In this document: positions 9,897 to 21,754 of the stretch, piece after piece
How positions within the stretch are numbered: the stretch's first letter is position 1
Layout of the letters: each line of letters opens with the position of its first letter
NCBI GenBank assembly: GCA_907165135.1
Contig: OU015566.1
Coordinates: 2,916,501-2,980,500, forward strand
Direction of reading: 5' to 3'
Source of the DNA: Oikopleura dioica
Taxonomy: Eukaryota > Chordata > Appendicularia > Copelata > Oikopleuridae
Length of the DNA stretch: 64,000 nt
Translations under genes and position numbers: made by a program
Notes under the pieces: model-generated
What the model was told of the DNA's origin: nothing
The model's database searches: none
Seen by the model: only the letters and a program-made list of their open reading frames with translations

Positions 9897-10341
9897 TCAT
9901 GTTTCGAGGAAGTTCATGTAGGGCTTGAATTTTGAAGAAGATCGCATTGGATCGGAATCGCCGTAGTCGTTCATCAAAGAGTCTGACATGCCATCTTCAT
10001 AAACGCTAGAAAATCACATTATTATATCTTGTTCGATAAGAATTTTTTGAGAATAGGGGCTGCAGGGGCCCCCGGGGGTGTTATTTTTCAGAGGGATAAG
10101 GGTTGGGGAAGGGTTCTTAAGGGTATCACTTCGGTATTTCTTTTAAAAATCCAGCATCGAAATTTCCATTCAAATAATTCACATGCGGATTTTTCTCCCC
10201 TAATTTCATGAGGAGAACCCCTTAATTTTTGACTTACTAGTTCCATGGATTAAAGTTTCCAGCATCTCCCCTCGTCGGACTTCTTGGAAACATCGCCTGG
10301 CTGATTCCAGCAAAAACAGAAAAGATCAAAAAATTCTTCAT
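9897..10341 (-). CDS. Small secreted peptide
   Basis: Exons are 10341-10238 and 10005-9897, with a 232-nt GT-AG intron. The product is about 70 residues: signal peptide (MKNFLIFSVFAGISQA), then a polar Asp/Ser/Pro-rich body (PRSPTRGDAGNFNPW, DSLMNDYGDSDPM) ending NFLET, with no cysteines. The intron is long for this window and holds a GC-rich palindrome (GGGGCCCCCGGGGG-like, near 10068) and a TTAAGGGTATC repeat copy. No family is recognised; secretion is the only supported property. Confidence 0.65.
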
Positions 10342-11108
10342 TCAATTTTAATTTCGCAAATATTTTTGGTTGCTTTTTAAATACAAAGGAGGAAAAGAAG
10401 AATTGGTCGCGTTTTTATAGAAAACGAACGTTCGCTGAGCGCCATCTGTGGCATGTTTTTTACCGCGAAAAGCTGTTGCTCTTACGTGCTGCGTTTGTTT
10501 CAATGAAAGATGACTGATGTCCGTCAAAATTTGATGCTAATGAATGTTGGTTCGCGGAGACGTAGAATTCGCACTTTTTGATTTGACAAAAAATGCTTTT
10601 ACCTCAGTTCACGTCAGTTCTACCAGACAAATGGCAATTTTGAATATTTTCCAAAAAAATTGTTAACTATTTTTTAATCAAAAACTCTTTTTGTCCCTTG
10701 AAATTTCATTTTAAATGACTTATTTTCAAATATATATTAAAATTATTTGGAAAAGAAGAATTATTTTACTTATTTTTGCTTATCTTTAAGGGGGTAGAAC
10801 TAGGATTTTCAAAGTCGGATTTTCAAATTTTTCTTTTCAGATTCTTAAAGCTTAGCTCATGCAAAATAAAACTTATCATTACAACTTTTTCCATCCGCCA
10901 ATCAAAATCGAGAAAAAAACGATTTTAGTTTAATCGATTCCTGCGTTGAGCGTTGATCCCTGCCATAATAGTTTTGATCTTTTTTCATGATTTTTACAGT
11001 AAACACGTGCTTAGAAATCAAAATTATTCATAGAGAATATACTAAAATATTTTTACTATTATTTATATATTCTAATTTATGGAAAAAATAAGGAAAGATA
11101 AGCAAAGA

Positions 11109-13917
11109 CTAATTTTCTTTTTCAGAGTTTTCTTTATTTTCGACTTCTTTCTTCTTTCGTTTTTCTTCTCGATCAGCAATTTCCTTCTCAGCTTTTCGCT
11201 CTTTCTCCAGCTTCGTTCGATAAACACTTGTCTTGTTATAAGTTCCAAGAGTCGCCCTTCTTTTGAACTTATTTTCAATTTTCGTCAACTTTTGTGATCG
11301 ACGATTAGCATCAGCAGCTTTCTTCAATGACTGCAATTTTTCGATAACAGGATCATTGAGCGTAAATCCAAGTTTTGTTGAAATCAAGGAAAAAGCATTA
11401 GCCTCTCCTTCGTTCCAAATTATTGTACCAACAGACACTGATGCTTCAGCGAGAAGAGACGGAACCAGAGTTTGAAAAAATGGTCAAGCCATTTGTGAAT
11501 TCTAGCCTTGAGCGTCATTTCTGGTAAAGAAGCGTCCTTTCGAGCTTGTTCCTTGATCCAAGTCAGCCTGAAAAGGATGAAATGAAAAGAGCATAAAATG
11601 ACCCTTGCTCATACTCTGTCGCTCATAACAAAAATTAGACTGTGGCCTCTCGAGCTAACATATTTATGCATGATTTTAGCATTTTTTCAAACTCTGGTCG
11701 AGACGGTCACTATCTTTGATTTGTCGATGAGGGATCGAGAGGTGAGCAGGGCATGAAATGCTTCTACGAAGCTTGTCGAGGCGGATTTTCTCATGATTTT
11801 AAAAAAATCGGTATTTTCAAAATACGCAATTTTCATTTCATCAAGGAATGAAGCCAGTTGTGCATCAGGGTTCTTCTTCGCGCTTTCTCGATCAAAAATC
11901 GGGATTTTTCTGCTGCATTTTTCTGGATCCAAACAGTTGTCATGCTGGTTGTTGCAGTGTTGAATGAAATATCGAAAACGAGCTCGAATCGTCTCATCTT
12001 CATAAAAATCTTCATCTTCTCCAATTTCCTTGATCAACCGAGCAATAAGAGTTTGAAGGCTAAAAATATAAATTGAGTTCATTTTCAATAGTTACTCTAA
12101 AAACCAAGCGTGAAATACAAAACCGTTTTATTTTGACTTATCTGAAGGTCAAAAGTCAACCCGTTTTTCGCTTTTCATGATGATGTCTTTCCCAACTTCG
12201 CTAAAAACGCTGTGTGTTCGCACTTTTCATCAGACACTGATGAAAACAAGAGTATTTATCGATCAAAATGAATTGTGAGAATTGTAATTTGAAAGAAAAA
12301 TGTTTTCGTAGAACTCACCCTTGAATGAATCGTCGTTTACAGTTTCCACCAAAGCAATTTGGATAAAACAGCTTTACTGTTTTATCAATGGTCTCCACAC
12401 GATTACTGACGTTTTTCAAAACGTGCGCTGTAATTTGATAGTAAAATAAATCCAAAGATTATAAGTACCTTTGTCGCGCAAAAAAAATAATTGCTTCTTC
12501 AGAAAGAATAACATCTCCAGCCTTTTTTGAGTCAGGAGAATAATGCTTCGTGTAAAGCAAAGGATGCTTGTACTTGATGTCTCCATCCGTCGCGAATCGG
12601 AGCGGCTTAGAAGTGGTTTCATGGAGTGGGAGAAGAACATCAGTCGCCATTTTTGTGAAAGAAAGATATTCCATTTCATCTAATATTACTGTCATATAAC
12701 GCAAAAAAGCCCCCTAGGTGGCAGGAGAATAAATTTATTCTCCTGCCACCTAGGGGGCTGAGGTATAAAGAACTTACTGGCTTTACAATGTGCGATTTGA
12801 CCAGGTCCATCACAGTTCGAAGTGTCTGATCTTTTCTGGACATAATTACTGATAATCTTTGGTCTATCATCGTCGGTCACGTTCTGCGGAACCATCATCG
12901 TTGTATAGCTACAGGCGTAACTTTTGAATCCCGTTGTCAACTTTATGAAAGTTTGGAAAAAAGTAAAATGCTAATAGTGATTTTTTATCATTTTCATTTC
13001 AAACTCTTGCCTTATCATTTGGTTCAATATACATTGTCATGGATTATGGGAAAAAAGGAGACCTGGTTAGGTACATCCAGAAAAATAATGCATTAGATGA
13101 AAGTGTAGCGCAAAAATGCTCTTTGACAACTTTATCGAATAAATAAGAACCGTTCATATTGTCCGTCTCCAGCAAAATAGATTCCCGAATTAGGATCGTC
13201 AAGCTGAAGTCGGCGCTCTGCTTTCGCTTTGTAAGAACTCATATTTTCGTCAGAAATTTTCATCAGAGAAACATGAACATCTTTTCTCACTTTACCAAAA
13301 GCAGAATCGGATCGAGTCAAATTGACGCTATTTGATTGACCATTTTTCAAAACCGCTCCAAAATTGAGAAACAGGAGTAGTCTTTGAGCATTGACTGTTC
13401 GAATTCCGGAAACAGTGCAGCCAGCTGCAAACTGTCTATTGAAATTTTCAGAAACAGTTTTGAACTGTATCTTCTCGCCGCATTGGCAAGCGAACTGAAT
13501 GCTGAAACCGACGCCAATCAAACTGGTCAAACTTTTTTAGGGTTATACAAGACCGGCAAGAACAAGTGGTTATTCCAGAAGCTCCGATTCTAAATTTTTA
13601 GAAATCCCATTCCTTGGTAGAAAATACGCATTTCTACAATTCTGAGAATGGGTGACAACATCGTTGACAAGCTGGCACAATTTGAAGTAATTGACAAACA
13701 TGTTTGTAAACTAAATTTAGTGATCGTAATGTATTAGAAAAAATATGTGTTCGGGTCTAAGTTTGTTATCAAAATCTAAAAATGCAAATCTATAATAATC
13801 TTACTTCATTTTTTTCAAAAGATGTGCTCGAGCTGGAAGATGATGATGACCTTGCACTAGAAGAAGGAGGAAACGAAGGTCTAAAGCCTTTTTTATTTCT
13901 CTTATCTGCTGGACTCA
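11109..13917 (-). pseudogene. Decayed Mutator-like transposase
   Basis: Coding pieces run down the minus strand. The N-terminus at 13917 is Ser-rich; a block at 13530-13132 contains IQFACQCGEKIQF and GIYFAGDGQYE; 12940-12790 follows; 12696-12475 contains FATDGDIKYKHPLLY. A piece then reads DKAHVLKNVSNRVE, an HxxCxxxxxxC region follows (QHDNCLDPEKCSRK), then STSFVEAFHALLTSR, and a C-terminal block reads IIWNEGEANAFSLISTKLGF. These match the layout of animal Mutator-like transposases (D, DGD, N/D-H-x-x-K-x-V, E-x-F-H, W-N-E-G). A frame shift in a T-run near 12485 and several stops between 11690 and 11440 show decay. The intron at 12770-12696 holds a perfect 52-bp palindrome. Confidence 0.7.
12708..12759. 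repeat. Perfect 52-bp palindrome
   Basis: A 26-bp arm beginning AGCCCCCTAGGTGGCAGGAG is followed with no spacer by its exact complement. The centre is AAATTT between 12733 and 12734. It lies in an intron of the decayed transposase. Confidence 0.9.
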
Positions 13918-14872
13918 TTTCAAAATTTGAATTTGATTTTATAAAGTGCGAGATTTTGATGCTTTTCCTGCCCTGCTTCAGTATTTTCGACCCGCGACGG
14001 CGCGAGCTATCCTAATCAAAAAGTCATCGTCAAAAATGATATTTTTCGATCATATTTTTGATAAGAAAGAATATTTAATTTATTGACAACAAAAAACGAG
14101 TAAAAAGAAGACGATAACAGTCAGTATATTCATCACATTTCGAATTTTTCTTCCTTGATTTTGGCCGATCCGCGATTTTCGACTTCCAGTTTTCGAGCGC
14201 TTCGATTACGTTATCATTTTTTATGATTGGACAATTTCCTTTAAAATGTTGTTAGAAAAAGGGTTAAACTGTCTTAAAATGAAATTTAAAAAATTTGGCT
14301 AGTCACGTGACTCGAGAAATTTGAGGACGCGAATGGGCTAAAATCGCGATTTTTGAAGGGATGGGTGGACGTTTGGCTCTCTACCGCGGAAATCTGTTGA
14401 CGAAAAAAATTTTTAAGAAAAATGTTGTTAGATCTAGGTTTGCTTTATCTTCAGCCGAAGAGAGAATAAGAATATCTAAGCTTGTTTAGCTTTGAGCGCC
14501 GGTCTAGAATTGCCTATTTTCAAAAATCCTAGTTCTACCCCCTTAATGCTTTATTTGAATTTTTTCGGACGAAACTTAAGGGTATCCCCGTAATAAAAAA
14601 TTTTGCTTTAGAGCTTATCTTCAGCTTTTAATAATAAGGCCTATGTTTTTATTTTACATTTATTTTTTGCCCGATTTTTAGTCAGACTTCAAGACGGTAA
14701 CTAAAGTTGTTTCAACCATCTCGGAATGTTGGAATATTGTTTGAAACATTGTCAACGACGATGCTTATCATTAGAAGCCTAGTTTATTCCACAACAATTG
14801 CATATGTTTCTGCGGTTTATAAAGACGCCGCAAAGTGGAGAGAATGATCAGGATTAATGCCATAATGACGCA

Positions 14873-15334
14873 ATGGCAGATTCAAAAACTGAGATTTCGA
14901 TATGCAGCTGCGTATTAATTATGTTCAGATTAATTAATCAAAAAGGCTTTAGAGGCGACCAATGCTCCATCATTGACGATGTTCAATATTTATTTGATGA
15001 TGATGGGCATGAGCGTATTGGAGCGAGAATATTTTTTGAAGGGCTATTATTAAGGGTGTCAACATCGATTTCGCCATTTTTTCGTACGCAGTTTAGGCAC
15101 TACCCCCTTAAAAATCGACCGAGAAAATCGGCCAAGAAATCTCATTTCCTGGGAAAAACTCGATATTCGGACGTCGAAATCGTTCAATTCTTTTTACTTA
15201 TTGACAGCTTCGTTTTATCGACGGTACGAATTCGACAATTGCTAATTGACAAATCTTCTTGTCAGACTGCTTTCATCAATTATTACCGAGAAGAACATGA
15301 ACTTCAAATTAAAAATAGACGAATTAAAATGTGA
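14873..15334 (+). pseudogene. Possible Merlin/ISXO2-like transposase remnant
   Basis: A 153-codon open frame whose C-terminal half (SDVEIVQFFLLIDSFVLSTV, then IDKSSCQTAFINYYRE) resembles the helix-turn-helix head of Merlin-type transposases, where a leucine-rich helix precedes a T-x-x-x-W/F-Y-x-x-x-R-E turn. The catalytic part is absent. TTAAGGGTATC-type repeats sit at 14576 and 15051. The call rests on pattern memory, not alignment; it may be chance. Confidence 0.35.
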
Positions 15335-15574
15335 TTGACAGATTTTGTCTGATTGACAAGACATGTCACATGTCACCTTTCATTTTGAGTCGGAAATTTG
15401 TTTTTTCGAGGAAATGCAGGAATTATTCTTAGTAGCCAAAAAGTTAAATTTAGAATTTTTTTCATCATGAAAAAGAAGCGCAGAATGGTCCAAATATACA
15501 AGTTTTTTATTGGTAAAATCAGTAAGTAAGGTTTAAATAAGCAGAATGAATATTTCATTTCGATCGAAAACAGC

Positions 15575-16941
15575 TTAGAAATTGCTCAGCTTCAATTGCC
15601 TCTTGATCGACTTTTTGCTCTTTTTGGCCTTTTTCTTCGCCTGAGTCGCAGCCTCTTTCTGCTTTTTCTCTTTCTTGATCGCTTCTTCAGTCAGCCAGTC
15701 TTCGTATCGTCTAACCGCTCCGTTCAGTCGCTTTACAGTGTTGTCTACTCGCTGGCTGACGTTTTCGATCTTCTTGCATTTTGACAAATAAACGGCGGTG
15801 AACTTTTTATACCCATTGAAGAGCTTTTTGATTTTGTTTCCAGCATGTTCCGCGAAACTCCTTTGGATGCCTAAAATACTTAATTAATTTAGAAAACTTG
15901 AAATTTGAAAATTTGATTCGGAATCGCAATTATGTCATATTTTTGACCGGCTTCATTTGAAAAAAGAAGCATATTGAGATCAACCATCTTTTTGGCGATT
16001 AAATAGTCGTCCAACAAACATATGACAAGTCTTATCTTGGATCGACAACTCGACTCGCCGGTGAACGAAGAGAAATGACGCTACTACTCTCTGTAATCAC
16101 CCCCAGATTCTCATGTAAAACCGGTCTTACCTCCAACATCATTGCCAAATAGAAAGTCGAAGTCGCTTCCCAAATTGCGCCTGACTGATTCGGACTCGTC
16201 GAAAAAATCGTCCCAGTAGTCTGATAAGACTTCCACTGCTTCTCGAAAGCCTTCATCTCCAGAACCAGAGGTTGCTAAAATCAGATGTTAATGGATTGCC
16301 ACTGCTAATGGAGCTTTCTTTTTTTGCCTTTTTCTGTCAGTTTTTTGTGGAATAAAAGCTTACTTAGCCCAAATCTTAAAATCTAAAGGTCTACGGATAA
16401 TTGACACTCAATTCACAATTGTCAATAAATCGGGAAATCTTGGCTTAGCATTGTTTTTCATGGGGACTGGACTTACAGTCATAATCCTCGTCTCGGCGGC
16501 GTCTTCTTCGGCGGCCCTTGCCGATGATGTTGTCTCCGTTGAGATCGACATTCCAGTCTTCTTCGAATTTCGTGATGGAAATGGGGTCGTAGCCGCATTT
16601 TTCGAGGAATTCGGCCAAAGCTTTCTGAAAGAAAAATTTGTTGAAAAGCAGGAAAAAGAATAAAAGGAACTGTATCTTACTGTGAATTATCCTCTGCATT
16701 TTCTTACCTGCATCTTGTGGAGCTTATGAATGTAGTTATCCGCTCTTGGCCAATCGGCGAGGTAATCGACGTAAATTTTTTGTGTTCTTTGATTCAGTTT
16801 TGTCAATTTTCCACTGGCATCAGCGATCAATTCTTGAAAAAAAAAATAAAAAGAGTTTTTTAAGTTTATATTTTTACCTTTGTTATTTCTTGCTTTTCCC
16901 GCAAGAGCAAGAGCAAATTGGAGAATCGAAAAAATCTTCAT
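15575..16941 (-). CDS. Secreted basic protein with arginine run
   Basis: Exons are 16941-16878, 16832-16708, 16624-16477, 16274-16131 and 15870-15575, about 258 residues. A signal peptide (MKIFSILQFALALAGKA) is followed by a helical domain (KLTKLNQRTQKIYVDYLADW), a run of seven to eight arginines (GKGRRRRRRRDED), an acidic helical section (REAVEVLSDYWDDFF) and a Lys/Ala-rich tail (KKAKKSKKSIKRQLKLSNF). The Arg run could be a proprotein-convertase site separating two parts. No family is recognised. The last two introns (202 and 260 nt) are long for this window. Confidence 0.65.
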
Positions 16942-17795
16942 CTTTTTCTTGGATTTTTTCTCTTTTTTGAAAAGATTTAAATATTTAAATCGTCAAATTT
17001 ATCGTTTGAAGAATTTTAATTTAATGCAATTAAGAGCTTTGATTATATATTAATGGCTCATGAGCGCCATCGGAGAATGCGCGATCATGAGAACCAGTTT
17101 CTTCCGACTAATCAGTGATGTTCCGGCTCTCGTTGATTGGGAATCAAATTTGATTGCTCAATCAAAAGGGCTTATTAGAACAGATCAAATCAGAACCCTA
17201 ACTCTAACCCCAACCCTAACCCTAACCTGAAAAATAAAAGTTTATTTTCAAAATATTGAATTAAAACTTGCCCCTTGGGATATCATTTTTGCGTCATTAC
17301 AGTAACTAAAATGCTGTTAGCACAATAGAAAATAATTCGAAAAAATCTGCGGTTGATGAAGTGGATCAACACAGGCTTTTAACCGCTCATCCGCCTTTTA
17401 GGCAGGCGCATAATTTGACAGAAAGAGGTTCAAACTGTGAAAGGCAAGTCAAGTTTATACCCGCTTTTCTGTAACAATTTTTCAGTTTGTCAACTTATAA
17501 AAGGTCAATTTTTCTCAGCCAAAAATGCTCATGTGGACAAAAAACTGATAAAAAACCCAAAAGATTTATCTTGGTTAAGCTATTTATCAGCAGCTAAAAG
17601 CTGTATGACGAGGTCGGTTTCGAGATATTATTACCTTTAAAAAGAAGGCCAAAAACTACCGTATTTTTTCAAAAAATAAATCTCCAAAGTTCATGAAAAA
17701 TCGACAATAAAATCTTATTTCTTGTCAAATGTCATTTCTATTACCTCAATTCTGCCTCGACAAGAGTTCACTAGAAGAAAACCAAGTCTTCGAAA
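16942..17795. other. Intergenic with telomere-like repeat
   Basis: No gene is supported. The only clear structure is the CCCTAA run at 17194-17227. The plus-strand reading at 17437-17640 has no homology or splice support. Confidence 0.5.
17194..17227. repeat. Interstitial telomere-like repeat (CCCTAA)n
   Basis: About 5-6 units of CCCTAA with one or two variant units (CTCTAA, CCCCAA), matching chordate TTAGGG telomere repeats in reverse. Confidence 0.8.
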
Positions 17796-19319
17796 ATGAA
17801 GATTGCCCCTTTTTTGACTCTCGCTTCTGGCAATGCGCTGGATATGAAACGACTGCTTCCTGGAAACTTGCTCAGAGAAGCGCGAGAAAAATTTCAGATT
17901 TTTGACCCGATTCCAGAGGGAAGTTTTGGGGCAAAGCCGGTGGGGGATTTGAAACTTCCCCGGGGCGATTCTTCGATTGAAAAAGCTGATGAGCTTTGCA
18001 AGGTGAGATTTTTAGGAAGAAGGTCTTGTTGTCTATTTTTTCTTCAGAAAAATTTCGGAATAGAAGCTTACTCAGAATATCTTGCTGAAGGAGCTCAGGG
18101 TGTCGTGTACAAATGCGTCAATGATGTGACTGGAACAGCCGTTGCTCAAAAAATGTATAAAAACGTAAGCAACCTACTTTTGTAAGAATCCTAATAAACA
18201 TTCCTTACAGCCGTATTTCATCGACACCGATCGCGCGCGTCAAGTCGACCAAGCAATGGGTGACACGGGAAATGGCCCGGAAGTGTACGGCTTTGAAGAA
18301 TACAAACCCGACATCGGTGACATCGACTGCTGCGATTTGAGTGACTGCGATCCATTCTACGAAGGTTGTGCTGATTGCTCGTCTTGCCCGCAAGATGCGT
18401 ACTTTTGCAAATTCGAGGAGTTGCTCTTTGGAAAAAGCTTGGACAAGATTGAAGAACTGGGGGCGAATCAGCCGGAGATTTATCGAGTTGCTGCGAAACT
18501 GTTTGCGAAATTGCATACTGTGACGGAAGAGGAATTGCCGAGAAAGATGGACTACTGCTATCGAAGCTGGCCATGGAATACCAGGTAGATCCACATAAAC
18601 GATCTGTTGTTATCGATCTTTTTCTCAGAGCAATGGAAGCCGCCCTCAACAACTGGGGAACCAAGACCAGGGAATTCGTCACCTCCCTCATCAAAGAACA
18701 CCCTATCGAAGCTGGAACCATCAAGATCACCAATATCGACGAGTACATGGCATTCCTCTACGACCTCCAATACGCGACAATTTCCCCTGGTGTCTGGGCA
18801 CACAATGATCTTCACCCAGGAAACTTTTTCGTTCGGGACGCGCCGGAGGGCACGCCAATGGAGGAACGATTGTTGTTCATTGATTATGACAACTCTGATT
18901 TTGGACTGAGGAATTTCGACTTTACCTACTATCTCTTGAACTCTGACTTTTCAGATGAAGTCCTCTACGAAGACTTCTTGGGTAAGCTCCTCCTTTGTGC
19001 AATTTTTTTATTTGATAAGCTGCTTACGCTCGGGAATATACGAAAATTGGAGCCCGAGAACTCACTTATGAGCAGCTGAATCAAGAAGTTTTCTGCAACT
19101 TTCCGTTTGCCTACATGAACAGGGTCTATCTTTTTGCAACGTATGGCGGGGAGAATTTCGCGAAGCTGTATTACTATGGATTCATGGTTTGGGCCGAAGA
19201 ATATGGAAACGGGAATGGTCAGTTGAAGAGAAATATTTCGATAATTAGTCCTTTTTTTAGTGAGCTGCCCGTGGGAAGGTCGATATCCAGAGTATCCAAA
19301 GTGTTACCCAATTGCTTGA
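17796..19319 (+). CDS. Secreted choline/ethanolamine-kinase-like protein
   Basis: Exons are 17796-18002, 18048-18164, 18211-18584, 18629-18981, 19020-19217 and 19261-19319, about 435 residues. The kinase core shows the phosphotransfer loop WAHNDLHPGNFF and the metal-site strand LLFIDYDNSDFGLRNFDF, characteristic of choline/ethanolamine kinases, plus an N-lobe segment AEGAQGVVYKC. Unusual for that family is a short N-terminal signal-peptide-like start (MKIAPFLTLASGNA) and a Cys-rich insert (DCCDLSDCDPFYEGCADCSS) that suggests oxidising, extracellular folding. Substrate unknown; it could phosphorylate a secreted or luminal target. The C-terminus is short after the last intron. Confidence 0.75.
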
Positions 19320-20427
19320 ATCATTTCATTTTCTTTCATTTATCAATAAATTTGATTTGTTTGTTCATTGAGAATATTTCCTTAGTCATGATCATTGCAT
19401 AAGAACTTAGCGGATTGCGTTCTGCGGAGAATCTTAATGCAAAATTAGTTGACAAAACTTGATAATCAGGCTTTTTTCCCGATGCTCATTATATCTTCCG
19501 GAGTATTTTCAAAACAGAGCAGAATCAATCACAATCATTCCCTCGAAAGTCGTAAATTTGATTCTCAAGAAGAGCAGAAAAGCCCAAATTTTAGTCTTCA
19601 ATCGAATTTATTAGCAATGCGATTTGAAATTTTGTGTATCCTCGGCTTCTCAAATTACTGAAAAGATTAAATCTTGTTCTGTAATTTTTCTCTTACCTGC
19701 GAAAATTTTGATTTTCGTTGTCGAAATTATCAATTATTCTCGAAAGAAAAGCAGTGATGAAAGCAAAAATCTTCATATTGGATCGTTTAAAACTTATATG
19801 AAAAATGCCTTAGCTGAAAGTAAAGCTTGTAGCAATATCATGATTCAATCAGAGGGCGCTCCTGTGAAGACTTTCGGTGGTACCGCATAATTAGTTACAC
19901 TTACGACTTAATCCTCAAAGATGAGTATTAACTGCCTCAGCATCGTTTTTTACAGTTCGCCTTTTTGACCAAAATATGATTCAATAAAACAATCAAAAAG
20001 GAAGGCGGCGTTCTTGTGACGGTAGAAAATGTCGGCCTCATTCGTCTTATTTGAGCGTCGAATGTCGCAGCAAACAAAAAATGATCATTAGTGTTTGCTT
20101 TCAATGCTTGCAATGGTCGTCTGTTTCTTGACTCAGTCTCATCTAGCGCGCCATTTTTTTCGTAACCCACTACTACGCCTCAGAGAATCCGCCCATTCTA
20201 GAGCTTTTTCAGTCTTAAACTGTCTTCCGTGATTTCTAAGTAGAAGAACAACTTGTCTTCCTTTTTCAAAAATTCGAAAAGCCGCTTGCGGCTCCGATTT
20301 TAGACAAGAAAAAGCCGCACACAGCTCGACTTTCATCTAAATTTCTCGAAACCGCAAGCGGCTTATCGATTTATTCTTTATAAACCCCAAAAATAGCCGC
20401 ATAGAAAGCAATATTTTCAGATAAAAT
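19320..20427. other. Intergenic, no gene seen
   Basis: Several short ORFs (for example plus 19624-19890 and minus 20336-20139) have no recognisable product or splice support. The right part carries the GCCGCTTGCGG repeat described separately. Confidence 0.45.
20277..20363. repeat. Inverted repeat with AGCCGC cores
   Basis: AAAGCCGCTTGCGG on the left is matched by CCGCAAGCGGCTT on the right. Related AGCCGC-rich sequence occurs in an intron at about 38266-38336, so this is probably a dispersed repeat. Confidence 0.5.
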
Positions 20428-21754
20428 ATGGGATTTGTAAGAACCCTTGGAATATTCCTCGGCTTTTGCGCCACCATTCTTTCGTTCTACTGCCTGATCA
20501 CGCCCTTTTGGGCGACAAACGTCTCAAATAACAACGGCATCCAGACGACCAACCAAAAAGCACTCGGCTTATGGAAGTACTGCGAAAAGCCACAGAATGC
20601 TGGAAACGTAAGTTCTGTCTTCCTCCATTATTTTGGCGCGCTCCTAGCGAAAATCCGGTAGTAAATTGCAAATATTTACTGTCTCAAATTTTGCGCCCTT
20701 CCGATATTTGCCCACCACTCACCGCCATAATCCCTTTTTTGCCTTTTTTTCCCCTTTTTTTTCAAAAAAGAGCACCAGCCGGCATTTTTCTCACCCCAGA
20801 GATGGCGGTTATCAATGTTTTGACCAGTTTTGCCGGATTACTCGCTACTATTGCGAGCATTTACAGTTGCGTTTCGCCCTTTTGGGCAGTAAGCGTGCAG
20901 AATAATAATGGCTTCACGGAAATGCAAAAGAGATATTTTGGATTGTGGCAATTTTGTGCTGGCGGCGATTATTATGGAACGGTAAACCTTTAGATTATGG
21001 TCCTTTTTCATGGATTTTCTTGAAAATAAATTATTATAAAAATTATCCTTTTTTTCATTTTTTTAATTCTTCCTTTTCAGTACCAATGCCAGTCGTTGAG
21101 CCAATTCGGTATCGCCCAGCTCGCCCAGTACGGTATCGTCGGTTTCCGAGTCCTTGTCATTCTCGGCTGCATTTTCGGAACTGGCGGCTTTTTCGCCGGC
21201 GTTGCTTCTTCTGATTCTGTCAATATTGCTTCCACAAAGGTAAGACTTCCTTTTCCCAAGCCGGGTTTGAAGGAAATTTTCAGAAAGACAAGGGACGAGC
21301 AGCAGGCGGCGCGGCTGGAATGTTTTCCCTCGCTGGAGTTTTGATCCTCGCGGCTACTTCCTGGGCGGCGAATTCAATCATCAAGAGATGGAAGCAGCTT
21401 CAGATGGGTGGCGGTGGAATGAGCATCAATGCTGTAAGTTAATGAAAGAAGGAATAGGGGACGAAGGGATCCTTTTCGGACTTCTTCTGCTAAACTATTC
21501 TTTTTAGGGAACTCAGTGGACTTTGGGCGCGGCTATCTACGCCGGCTGGATCGCCGCTGCTATTTACATTGGCGTCGCAATCATCATGTTCATGGGCTGC
21601 TGCCAGAGCTCGGGCGATGACGAAGACGAATACGAAGATGACTACCGTTAGTTCCAAAACCTATCGAAATCGCGTTAACAGTTCTTTTTCAGGAGGAGCT
21701 CCTGCTGCGTACGCCGAGTCGGGATATTCCCAAGGCCGAAAAGAATTCGTCTAA
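20428..21754 (+). CDS. Claudin-family membrane protein with two alternative first exons
   Basis: Two first exons, 20428-20607 and 20802-20981, are each exactly 180 nt, open with ATG and end in a donor. Both encode TM1 plus the start of the extracellular loop with the claudin pattern (PFWAxxVxNNxG, then GLWKYC or GLWQFC). Common exons are 21081-21239, 21284-21433, 21508-21646 and 21693-21754, carrying TM2-TM4 and a short acidic cytoplasmic tail (DDEDEYEDDY) ending KEFV, a plausible PDZ ligand. Claudins form paracellular seals and pores. Only one first exon can be used per protein, since each supplies its own start. I give the span of both. Confidence 0.8.

Larger units (their letters stand above)
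10790..14542. mobile_element. Mutator-like DNA transposon with TTAA-flanked terminal repeats
   Basis: The inverted ends begin GGGGGTAGAACTAGGATTTT on both sides (10790 onward and, inverted, up to 14542). TTAA flanks each end (10786-10789 and 14543-14546), either as target duplication or as part of the repeat. The 3.75-kb interior encodes the decayed transposase at 13917-11109. The TTAAGGGGG start is shared with the roughly 390-bp MITEs at 61276 and, less exactly, 57455, suggesting related families. Confidence 0.75.

Noticed and set aside
13782-14015. Plus-strand acidic ORF
   Set aside because: It is the complement of the Ser-rich N-terminal exon of the decayed transposase.
19624-19890. Plus-strand ORF of 88 codons
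   Set aside because: No homology, no flanking splice signals, and low coding character.
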